This document shows, piece by piece, positions 54,256 through 64,000 of a DNA stretch of 64,000 bases. Origin of the DNA: Reclinomonas americana ATCC 50394 (taxonomy: Eukaryota > Jakobida > Jakobea > Jakobida); contig PS015032.1 in NCBI GenBank assembly GCA_048213135.1, forward strand, positions 144,096 to 208,095, written 5' to 3'. The stretch's first letter is position 1; every line of letters begins with the position of its first letter. The notes under the pieces were generated by a model. That model saw nothing but the letters and a program-made list of their open reading frames with translations. It ran no database searches and was not told the origin of the DNA. Made by a program: the position numbers and the translations under genes.

Positions 54256-57200
54256 CTTCCTGCTTGATTTGTCCATTCCACCGTGCATGTCTGCAATACG
54301 AAAGAGAACGGGAGAGAGAGCGATCTAGCAGGGTGTGTGACAGGCGCTTCCATTAGAAGAGATCTCTTTCTGTGACATCGAACAAGTATCAATGGTTTCT
54401 CTTTATTGCCTTGTCGATCTGTCTCGTTGTGCGTCAACACTTGCACTGACAGTGTCCTGCCAATGCGCACAGAATCCGAGTTGCAAGAACCGCCACCCGC
54501 GACTGCCAATGGCGTGGATCCACCCGCCGCTGCAGTTGCGCGAATCCCCCAATCTCCTCTTCCATTTTCCCCCACTCATGTTCTCTCTCATCTCTCTATC
54601 TCTCATTTGCACTCTCTGTCATTTACTCTCCCCTTTCGCCCATTCCCCTCTCTCCCTAACTCCCTTTCTCCCTTCTCCCCCTTTCCCTGCTCACCCTCTT
54701 TCCCTTTTNNNNNNNNNNNNNNNNNNNNNNNNNNNNNNNNNNNNNNNNNNNNNNNNNNNNNNNNNNNNNNNNNNNNNNNNNNNNNNNNNNNNNNNNNNNN
54801 NNNNNNNNNNNNNNNNNNNNNNNNNNNNNNNNNNNNNNNNNNNNNNNNNNNNNNNNNNNNNNNNNNNNNNNNNNTCCCCTTCCCCTTTCCCCATCTCCTC
54901 ACATCACACTGCGGCGGCTCATTGACCGGCGGACGGGTGACCATCAGCTGCGTGCTGCCAATGGCCGTCTGCACGGCGATGCGCCCGCGCGGCGGCAACG
55001 GCACCTCCGTGACAAAGTTCGTAATGTATCTCTCGATCGGCAGCGGCGACGGCATGATGGAGAGGCGGTACAGCTCGGTGAGGTAGGTCTTGAAGAGGCC
55101 AAACATGGGCCAGTGGGAGAGCAGGCAGAGGACTTTGGGGGCGTAGAGCATGTCCGGGCACTCGAAGCCCTCCACCTGGGGAGGGGAAGGGGGAAAGGGG
55201 GAGAAGGGGGTGAGNNNNNNNNNNNNNNNNNNNNGGGGAAGGGGGAAGGGAGGGGAAAGGGGGGAAGGGGAAGGAGGGGGAAGGGGATTGTGTTTGGGCG
55301 AAAGTAGAGTGAGTGAGAGAAGTGAAATAGCGATGAGCATGCAGACACATTGGACGGAGAGGTGCATGCTTGAGGAACAAGAGTGAGCGATTCAATCGGT
55401 GTAACACAACTGGCTGGGAGACAGCGAGAATGGAGCAGACACAGATTCGATGAGGGAGAGGAGAGTATTTGAGTACGAGGTGAGTGAGCAAGTCAATCAG
55501 TACAATGAGCAGTTTGAGACACGCTTGGGAAGATGACAAGGGGAGAATATTTAAGCGGAAGGAAAGTGAGCGAGTCAGGGCACCGGGAGATAACGATAAT
55601 GTGGCGAGCACAGACACGATGGGGCTGAAGGGAGAAGAGAGTGAGCGAGCAATGGGTGCAACACAAGCAATCGAGTGAGTTCGATACTCCAGCAACTGGG
55701 AGAGAGGAGAACGAGCGCATTGACAAGCAATTGGAACAGAGCGATAATGTAGCGCGCACAGGCACGATGAGAGAGAGAGAGGAGAATTGTCACCAGTAGG
55801 AGAGCAAGCGAGGCAACGGGTGCTGGGAGATAGCGATAATGTGGCGAGCACAGACACGATGGGGGATGAAGGGGAGAAGAGAGTGAGCGAGCAATGGGTG
55901 CAACACAAGCAATTGAGTGAGTTCGATAATCCAGCAAGAGGGGGAGAGGAGTGAGCGCATTGACAAGCAATTGGGACAGAGCGATAATGTAGCACTTCAC
56001 AAACACGATGAGAGAGAGAGAGAGAGAGAGAGCTGGCGACAGCCTCAACACTTGACGCACCTTGCAATGCATCTGCATCGGCCGTCGACTCATCAATGTC
56101 GGTCATTGGAGACGACATTGACCCCGCTGACGAGCCAGTCAGAATCGGCGGAGGCGCCGCCTGTGTGAGAGGAGNNNNNNNNNNNNNNNNNNNNNNNNNN
56201 NNNNNNNNNNNNNNNNNNNNNNNNNNNNNNNNNNNNNNNNNNNNNNNNNNNNNNNNNNNNNNNNNNNNNNNNNNNNNNNNNNNNNNNNNNNNNNNNNNNN
56301 NNNNNNNNNNNNNNNNNNNNNNNNNNNNNNNNNNNNNNNNNNNNNNNNNNNNNNNNNNNNNNNNNNNNNNNNNNNNNNNNNNNNNNNNNNNNNNNNNNNN
56401 NNNNNNNNNNNNNNNNNNNNNNNNNNNNNNNNNNNNNNNNNNNNNNNNNNNNNNNNNNNNNNNNNNNNNNNNNNNNNNNNNNNNNNNNNNNNNNNNNNNN
56501 NNNNNNNNNNNNNNNNNNNNNNNNNNNNNNNNNNNNNNNNNNNNNNNNNNNNNNNNNNNNNNNNNNNNNNNNNNNNNNNNNNNNNNNNNNNNNNNNNNNN
56601 NNNNNNNNNNNNNNNNNNNNNNNNNNNNNNNNNNNNNNNNNNNNNNNNNNNNNNNNNNNNNNNNNNNNNNNNNNNNNNNNNNNNNNNNNNNNNNNNNNNN
56701 NNNNNNNNNNNNNNNNNNNNNNNNNNAATTGTCACCAGTAGGAGAGCATGCGAGGCAATAGATGCAATACGAACAGGTGAAAGATGGCTATTATGCAGCA
56801 AGCACAGACAAGATGGGCGAAGCTACGAGTGTGAGCACAAGGAGAGCGAGCGAGTCAATGGGTGGCGAGGAGAAGAGGGAGAAGACTAGAGTGTTTGAGC
56901 ATGACGTGAGTGAGCGAGTACACAAGAAGTTGGAAGACGAATTTGCTTCACTCACTCTTTGTTTGTCACGCAGGTGCCGATGAAGTACCTCTTCCAGGCG
57001 CTGGAGATTGACAACGTGCTGATGCTGCTGTATGCGATTCTGCTGGAGCAGAAAGTGGTGCTGCTGTCGTCGCGCCTGTCGCTGTTGACGTACTGTGCCG
57101 AGGGTGCGCTCTCTCTTTTCAAATCCCTCCGCCCTCCCTCTCTCCCTCCCTCTCATCCCTCTTTCCCCACTCCGCAGCCGCTCTGGCCCTGATCTTCCCC

Positions 57201-59562
57201 TTCCACTGGGAACACGTGTACATTCCCGTGCTGCCGCCGTTGCACGTCGACTTTCTCACGGCACCTGTGCCGTATTTGATGGGGTTGCCGGTGGACAACT
57301 TTTCGATGGACATGATGCCGGCGGAGGTGGTGTGGGTGGATTTGGATCGGAATATTGTGCATTTTCCGCCGGAGGTGTGTGAGGGAGAGATGGGGGGAAG
57401 GGGGAAGGGAGGGGGAGAAGGGTGATAAAGGGAAGGTGAAAGAGAGAAAGGGGTGAGCAGGGAGAAGGGAGGGGAAGGGCGATAGAGGGAAAGGGGAAAG
57501 GGAAGCGCGAAGGGAAAGGGGAGGAGGGGCAGTTGTCTTTGTGCACGATGAGTCGTGGTAGAGTCGGTGAGTGTAGAACGAAGAGAGCAAAATTGAGAGA
57601 GGGGTGGAAACCGGATATATGTTTGTTAGGAGAGCATGTAGAACGGAAACATGAAGAGCTGCTCTCTTTCGTGATGGAGTAGGACGAGCAGCTGTTGGTG
57701 CGAGAATGGCATATGTTGAGACAGTGAAGCTGCAACGGCGAGTGCGATGAGCTGCACGTGGTTGTTGTTGTGTGTGTTTCTTCGTGTGCGTGGGTGCGAG
57801 CGTGTATGTGTGTGAGAGTGAGTGTGAGATGGACAGTGCGATATCTTTCTATGCTTGAGTTGGAAAGTCGCGGAGACAAGAGATGCCGAGAGCGGTGATT
57901 GCACTGAGATGTAACGTGTTAAACGAAGAGAGAGTGTATGTCACTACGCAAGAGAGACGATTTCAGTTGATTTTTCACGTCTCAGTCCTCGCTCTCTGTC
58001 TCTCTCTCTCTCTCTCACGCACGAAGATGCGCGAAACAGAGGGAAAGGCAAGCGAGTTAGTTTGTAAGTGAGAGAAGTGAGGACGGTAAGCCAGAGAGGA
58101 GGAGAGGTGAGGGGTTGCAGTTGAAATGAGCACGAGATAGAAAGCGAACGGGAGATTTTAGGGGAAAGAGAGATCTTTCGTTCATCCTTTCCTCGGCCTC
58201 TCCCTTCCACTTCCCCGCCCTTCTTCTCCCTCTCCCGTCTCCTTCATCTCTCTCGTCTCAGTCCCCCACATCACTTCCATTCTCTTTCTTTCTTGCAATC
58301 ATTTCGACTGCACCCTTTCGCCTCTCCTTCTCTCTGAATCGGCGTCCTCACATCTTCTCTCTCTTACCTTCTTCCTCCCTCTCTCTTCTCCTTCCCCACC
58401 CTACCCCTATCCCTTCCCCTTCCCTTTCCTCCTTCGTCCCTTTCCTAACATCCCTTCCCTCCTTTCTCAGTTCGACTACGGCGGCTTCCCCGAAAAACCC
58501 CGCTCGAAACTCCTCAAGCGCCTCCGCGAGGTGGTGCCGGCCTTCGAGCCCGATCACCCCGACCTCATGCTGGCCGACTCGGCATTTTACGTGCCCCTCC
58601 CGCCGATGGACATGATCGATTCGCCGCCCGTGCAAGGCTCCGGCGGCGGCGGCTCGCACGGCAAGAGCGCTCCGCGTCGCCCGCGCGAGTTTGATCAGCA
58701 GGAGACGCGCGAGGCGTTCCTGCGCTTCTACGTCGGCATCTTCCAGCGCTACCGCAATCACATGATGCGCGAGGAGGACATTAAGACGCCGATGGAGCCG
58801 GATCAGGTGTTTCGGACGCAGCCGTTTATTCGGGATGCGACGGATCCGGCGGGGAGGGTGAGTGTGCGGGAAAAGGAGAAGGATCAGAGAGGGTGGCGTG
58901 CTGATTGTTTTTGTGGGGGGTGCAGAAATTCCTGTCGCGCTTTGTGGAGACGCAGTTGTGGATGCGGTTCCTGCAGGATCGCATCGATCGGGCGGTGCGG
59001 ATACATCAGTCGCATTTGAATCAGGCGATGTATGATGTGTCGGCGAGGTAAGATATGAAGGGGAAGGAGAAGGGGAAGTGGAAGGGGAAGGGGGGCGGAG
59101 GGGAAGGGGTTNNNNNNNNNNNNNNNNNNNNGAGAGAGAGAGAGAGAGAGAGAGACGACGACGACACGACGACGACGACGAAGGGAGAGAAGCAACATGT
59201 GCGAATGGAAAAACGAGAAACGTGGAGAACAGTGTGCGCGAACGAGCGTGAATAACCCACCGAGAATAGAGAGGCACACACGTGGCGAGAGGGGCAGAGA
59301 GAGAGAGAGAGAGAGAGTTCAGGAAACGACAACGCAAACATGGCGAGAGAACGATCGAGAGGGGCAGAGCAATTGTGCATAGGAAATAACGACGACGTCA
59401 GAGAAAGACTCTGATTTCTCAATCGCTGAATGCAGTCGATCTTCAGCCTCACGCGACGAGAAAGAGCTGATCCACTCGTCAACAAACCGACGATGCGCCA
59501 AGGAGAGGAGAACACATTGAAACAAACAAATATTGACAAGAATGAGCACACACACACACACA

Positions 59563-59595
<33 letters not shown>

Positions 59596-60166
59596 CAAGA
59601 ACTGTGATACGACAGAAGAAACAGACAGACGAGACAAAGACCAATGGAGACAGTCAAACAACAATATACAGAGAGACACAGGGCAGCGACTGTGTCGCAG
59701 GGCATGGCAAAAAGGGGACACCGAAAAAAGACGAACTGCTACACTTTCCCCCTCTCCACCTTTCCACTCTCTTCCCCTCACGCCCCATTCTCCAACACCC
59801 TTGACCCTTGACAAAGGAACAGAGAGAGAGAGAGAGAGACATACACCATTGAGAGGACGAAGACAACAAGCAAATCTGCAGAAAGATAGAGCAGCGACCG
59901 AGCCGCCAGACCGAAAAAGGGAAAAGAACCAGAAACACACCCATGAGAGAAACATTGCCCTTCCCTTCCCCCTCATTGACCTTCCCCTTCCATCCCCTTC
60001 CCCTTCNNNNNNNNNNNNNNNNNNNNNNNNNNNNNNNNNNNNNNNNNNNNNNNNNNNNNNNNNNNNNNNNNNNNNNNNNNNNNNNNNNNNNNNNNNNNNN
60101 NNNNNNNNNNNNNNNNNNNNNNNNNNNNNNNNNNNNNNTCTCTCGCTTGTCTGCTTGCCTGTCTGT

Positions 60167-60235
<69 letters not shown>

Positions 60236-61046
60236 TTCTCTGTCTGTCTGTCTGGTCTCCCTGTGCGTGTGTGTCTCTCTTTCTCTCTGTGTGTGTCTGA
60301 CTGTCTAGCATTGCTTCACTCTTCTCTTTACTCGTTCTGTGCTTGTTCTTCTACCTGTACGGAGCGCTGGCATCTTTGTTTTTCTCCCTTTCCCTCATCT
60401 TCCTTTCCTCCCTTACCCTCCCCGCTCACCATCGCTTCCCCCCATCGCAGATCATCACCCGACGGCGACAGCGAACCACACACGTCGTTTGCGGCGGCAT
60501 TGACGCCAGAAGTTGCGCAATTTACACAACTATCTTTCGTCCCCGCTGCTAACGCGCCCGGCGCAGGATTACGAGATAATTTACTTTGACGAGAGCATTG
60601 CGGCCAAGGAGAATCGCAGCCTGCTGAGACTATCCAAACGAGATACACCGTTTCTGCACGACCCCAGGTGCGTATCTACGCCGCACCCTTTGTCCTGGCC
60701 CGTTTGTTGACGTGCTGTGGGGTGAGCAGTTTTCGAATCAGCAAGACTGTCGTGTCGCCGTCACCAGATCCGTCGGGGCTGCCTCCAGGTTTGTACGATG
60801 TGCTCTTGCACACAACACGCAAAGAGAGGGACACAGACATACGCAGAGAGTCGCACACAGACAAGGTGACATTCACACAAAGCACGCTGATGGCATTGCA
60901 CACAGACACACGCAAACTTGACTTTGACAAACAACACTCTATGCTCACTCTCACTCTCTCACACAAGCACACATAGACTGAGAGAGAGAGAGAGAGACGC
61001 GTACACATGTTGAGCGAGATCGACTGAGGAAGAGAAAGAGAGGAGA

Positions 61047-61097
<51 letters not shown>

Positions 61098-61371
61098 CGC
61101 ACACAAAGAAAACATAAATTATGCAGAGATAGAGATCGGCACACGTCGACACACGCGAGACAGGCAGACAGACAGAGAGATAGAGATAGATAGAGAAAGA
61201 GAAAGAGCGTGACACCCCTCTTGCACTCTCACGCTCAGGCAAACTTACGTACGCACAAATGCAGAGAGTCACAGATGAGCACATCCACTCACTGGCACAA
61301 AACGCGCGGGCACCTCAAATGCATTTGCACACAGACACATAAGGCCCTTGAGTTTGAGAAAACGACGCTCT

Positions 61372-61408
<37 letters not shown>

Positions 61409-62833
61409 NNNNNNNNNNNNNNNNNNNNNNNNNNNNNNNNNNNNNNNNNNNNNNNNNNNNNNNNNNNNNNNNNNNNNNNNNNNNNNNNNNNNNNNNNNNN
61501 NNNNNNNNNNNNNNNNNNNNNNNNNNNNNNNNNNNNNNNNNNNNNNNNNNNNNNNNNNNNNNNNNNNNNNNNNNNNNNNNNNNNNNNNNNNNNNNNNNNN
61601 NNNNNNNNNNNNNNNNNNNNNNNNNNNNNNNNNNNNNNNNNNNNNNNNNNNNNNNNNNNNNNNNNNNNNNNNNNNNNNNNNNNNNNNNAAAGCGAGCTAG
61701 TTTTCTGGTTTCTTTTCTCACCCTCTCGTTTCCTTTCCCTTCTCTTCCGTCACTCCCAGACTCCGTTTCCATGCTTCACACGCAGTTTTGTGATCCTCTC
61801 TCTCCCCCCTCGCACTCTCTTAATGTGTTTCCGAGAGAGAACCGGGGAACAGAAAGCGAGCTAGTTTTCTAGTTTCATTTCTCACCCTCTCTATTCCTTT
61901 CCCTTCTCTTCCGCTCTTTCTGTCACTCTGAGACTCCGTTTCCATCCTTCATGCGCAGTTTTGTGATCTTCTCTCTCTCCCTCGCTCTCTCTTAATGTGT
62001 TTTCGATTGAGAGAGAGAACTGGGGAAAAGAAGGCGAGCTAGTTTTCTGGTTTCATTTCTCACCCTCTCCATTCCTTTCCCCTTCTCTTCCGCTCTTTCG
62101 GTCACTCCCAGACTCCGTTTGCATCCTTCACACGCAGTTTTGTGATCCTCTCTCTCCCCCTCGCTCTCTCTTAATGTGTTTTCGATTGAGAGAGAGAGAG
62201 AGCCGGAAAAATGAGCGAGCACTTCATCGTTTCATTTCTCACCCTCTCTACCCCTTCTCCCTCCTCTAGGCTCTCAATCCCACCGCATCTACTTCCACTT
62301 GGAGAACATTTGCCCGAAGTGCAATCACCCGCTCACGGACGAGCAAGTTCGTGAGGGCTGGACGTGGACGGCGCACGACTATTGCACGACGTGTCCGAAG
62401 TGCAAGCAGCGCTTTGTCTCGCGATTCTTGGTGCGTGTTGAGGTGGGAGAGTGACTTTATTGTACCTGTACTCATTTCTTGTCCCGCAGGTGTATCTTGG
62501 TGGTCGACCAGGATCTCGCTCAGGTAGCACGTTATTCTTCTCGTTCCGCTCTTCTCCTTTCTTGTCTCACTCGCCCGCAGCCACGGCAGCGGCAGGACGC
62601 GCCTCACAAGAGACGCGATCGTCGAGTGAGCGACATTCGACGGATTCGTTGCGTCCTGTCGTCCTCCGCTCTTCCTCTGAGAACCTGTGTTGATGAATTT
62701 CGGGCGCAGGAGACGGCACTCGGGCAACTTTCGGTCGCCGGCGGAGAGGGTGCGAAGGACGTCGCCGGGAATCACGTGCGAGTACCTCAACCCGATTCTG
62801 TTGAAGAAGGAGGTGGAGAATTTGTTGCGAAAG
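53726..62833 (+). CDS. DENND4-like Rab guanine-nucleotide exchange factor (partial; continues beyond the window)
   Basis: DENN proteins activate Rab GTPases; the DENND4 group acts on Rab10-type targets. Exons on this strand: 53726-53823, 54471-54535 (tentative), 56974-57103, 57178-57374, 58471-58857, 58926-59047, 60451-60511, 60567-60667, 60730-60788, 62270-62430, 62490-62523, 62581-62647, 62710-62833; phases agree from 56974 onward. Landmarks: RFRYSIVDHYPFEQVDD before the DENN core; the cDENN core YAILLEQKVVLLSSRLSLL and LIFPFHWEHVYIPVLPP with PYLMGLP and VVWVDLDRN; and the dDENN part REAFLRFYVGIFQRYRNHM. The cysteine-paired segment CPKCNHPLTDEQVREGW with CTTCPKCKQRF, followed by YLNPILLKKEVENLL, matches the C-terminal block of DENND4 proteins. 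The uDENN/DENN exon VLCLLSHWPMFGLFKTYLTE lies inverted at 54903-55175. Several gaps interrupt the gene. Its start lies before 53726 and is not found. Confidence 0.85.
54903..55175 (-). CDS. DENN-domain exon in an inverted contig (belongs to the DENND4-like gene)
   Basis: A 91-codon exon, phase 0 at both ends, lies on the minus strand. It reads VEGFECPDMLYAPKVLCLLS, ending TRPPVNEPPQCD. Its content is the DENN segment that must come directly before VPMKYLFQALEIDNVLMLLY at 56974 on the plus strand, and the phases fit. The contig 54875-55214 is bounded by the gap 54709-54874 and by 20 N at 55215-55234. Confidence 0.85.
55570..56020. repeat. Tandem duplication, ~240 bp unit, plus diverged neighbours
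   Basis: GGGAGATAACGATAATGTGG-like, AGTGAGCGAGCAATGGGTGC, AACACAAGCAAT-GAGTGAGTTC and CGCATTGACAAGCAATTGG occur at about 55585-55755 and again at about 55828-55995. Related GAGTGAGCGAG-type fragments extend from 55380 to 56950 across the gap 56175-56726. It lies in an intron of the DENND4-like gene. Confidence 0.75.
56043..56162 (+). CDS. Possible extra exon of the DENND4-like gene (tentative)
   Basis: An acceptor GGCGACAG opens 120 nt without stop: STLDAPCNASASAVDSSMSV then IGDDIDPADEPVRIGGGAA, closed by GTGTGAGAGG. Entry and exit phases are equal, so it could be included or skipped without changing frame. It does not join directly to the exon at 56974 and would need another exon in the gap 56175-56726. 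Confidence 0.4.
60160..60232. repeat. (TGTC)n tetranucleotide microsatellite
   Basis: About 17 TGTC units in an intron of the DENND4-like gene, ending in a TC run. The gap 60007-60138 lies just before it. Confidence 0.9.
61690..62215. repeat. Intronic minisatellite, ~165-180 bp unit, three copies
   Basis: The unit runs GCGAGCTAGTTTTCTGGTTT, TCTCACCCTCTC, TTCCCTTCTCTTCCG, CACTCCCAGACTCCGTTT, CACACGCAGTTTTGTGATCC, CTCTCTTAATGTGTTT, GAGAGAGA. Copies start near 61691, 61856 and 62033, with a partial one at 62210. It sits directly upstream of the zinc-ribbon-like exon at 62270. Confidence 0.85.
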
Positions 62834-62959
62834 GTATGGGAAGCACGAGGGAGGCACAAGGGGAAGCAGAAGGGGAAGGGGGAGAAGGGGTTGAAGGGTG
62901 AAGGAGAAGGGAGAGAGATTGAGAGTGAGATTGTCTTTATTTTTGTTGATAGAGGGAGC

Positions 62960-64000
62960 TGACTCTCTCTCTCTCTCTCTCTGTAGATATTTATGTGCGA
63001 GAGGGAGGACAGAATTCGAGAGCGTGAGATTGTGTTGTGATAGCTGTATGTGTGTATGTATGTATGTTAGGGGACAGAATTCAAGAGTATCAGGTTGTCT
63101 GTGTGTTTGTCGATAGACAGGAGGATCCAAGTGCTGGATGATCTCTCTCTGTGCATGTGTGTGTGAGAGGGAGCCTGTTAGATCGTCTTTGTTTTGTCGA
63201 TAGAGAGGAGGATCCAGTTGTCTCTAATTCTCTCACGTGTGCTCGCGTGTGTGTGAAAGACGGAGGGAGAATGATTGTCATTGCTTGTGTCGATAGAGAG
63301 GAGGATCCACTTGATGAATCGTCTGTCTCTCTATGTCTCTGTATGTGTGTATGTGTGAGAGGGAGGGACGGGATGAAAGAGATGAGAACTCTCTCTTTCT
63401 CTTTCTCCGTTGTTCAAGAGAGGGAGAATGGGAGATGGGAAATAGGTTGTCGTTGTTTGTGTCGACGAAGAGGCTTCACTTGCCGAATTGTCTCTCTCTT
63501 TCTGCTTTTCTCTCTCTCTCTTGCTCGTTCTCTGTTTCTCAATCTCCATGTACTGCATGTGTGTGTGTGTGTGCGTGTGTACGAGGCAGAATAAAAGAGA
63601 TGAGACCTGTAGGGTTGTCTTTGTTTGTGTCGATAAAGAGGCTTCATGCTATTTCTCTCTCTTTTGCTCGTTCTCTCTTTCTTTTTCTCCGTCTGCTGCA
63701 TGTGTGTGCGAGAATGAGAGGGAGAATGAGAGAGATATGCGACCTGAGAATGTCTTTGTTGTGTCGACAAAGAGGATTCACTTGCAAAATCGTCGCTCTG
63801 TTTCTCTCTCTCTTTTTCTTGTTCTCTCTTTCTCTATCTCAGTGTGCTGCACTTGTGCGAGGGAGAGGGAGATATGAGACCTGTGAGATTGTCTGTGTTG
63901 TGTCGATGAAAAGGCTTCAGTTGTCGAATCGTCTCTCTCTTTCTCTCGTTCTCTCTTTCTCCTTCTCCGTGTGTTGCATGTGTGTGCGAGTGCGAGGGAG
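62960..64000. repeat. Intronic minisatellite with a TTGTGTCGATAGAGAGGAGG-type core, ~8 copies
   Basis: Cores occur near 63106, 63193, 63286, 63457, 63626, 63757 and 63897, with related sequence near 62945. Early copies carry GAGGAGGATCCACTTG and later ones AAGAGGCTTCACTTG, so two sub-families follow one another. Each copy is joined by TC runs and GTGTGTG-AGAGGGAG segments. It lies in the DENND4-like gene after exon 62710-62833 and reaches the window end. Confidence 0.8.

Overview
The window is nuclear DNA from a eukaryote. Genes are split by GT-AG introns and tail off into polypurine/polypyrimidine tracts, CA/GT and GA/TC microsatellites and locus-specific minisatellites. About twenty runs of N mark this as a draft scaffold; six of them are exactly 20 N. 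The gene content (COPII Sec24, an SLC38-type amino acid transporter, a DENND4-type Rab exchange factor, very long coiled-coil proteins, a P-loop NTPase joined to a TIR-like domain) suggests a unicellular protist. I cannot place it more precisely.

Layout. 0.65-8.8 kb (+): complete 16-exon Sec24. 9.3-14.5 kb (+): a 1674-residue coiled-coil protein expanded by a 21-residue repeat. 14.8-15.5 kb: a ~110 bp tandem array. 15.67-15.83 kb (-): an orphan Gly-rich terminal exon. 19.1-25.2 kb: a charged coiled-coil gene on the + strand whose upstream exon lies on the - strand, in a contig that is probably inverted. 25.6-28.9 kb (+): a coiled-coil protein with 11-residue (hendecad) repeats. 29.4-34.1 kb (+): paralogue A of a two-member family (N-terminal beta-rich module, coiled coil, C-terminal alpha/beta domain), followed by decayed copies of its own last exon. 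35.2-42.3 kb (-): the SLC38-like transporter. 44.5-46.2 kb (+): the NTPase-TIR protein. 46.2-48.6 kb (+): paralogue B, 30 bp after the NTPase-TIR stop, followed by a scrap of the transporter 3' end, which shows that this block is a segmental duplication. 49.2-49.8 kb (-): terminal exon of an acidic/Arg-rich protein. 50-53.6 kb: minisatellites. 53.7-62.8 kb (+), running off the window: the DENND4-like gene, again with one exon on the wrong strand in a contig bounded by gaps.

How parts relate. Sec24, the DENN protein and the transporter belong to ordinary membrane traffic and transport. The unusual material is the NTPase-TIR gene and the A/B coiled-coil family. It resembles the recently duplicated, modular genes seen in eukaryotic signalling or immune-type repertoires, but its function is inference only. 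Exon models were tested by reading phase: Sec24, the 9.3 kb gene, paralogue A, the transporter and the 25.6 kb gene each sum to an exact multiple of three. Those models expose a recurrent unusual 5' splice site, GTTGCG.
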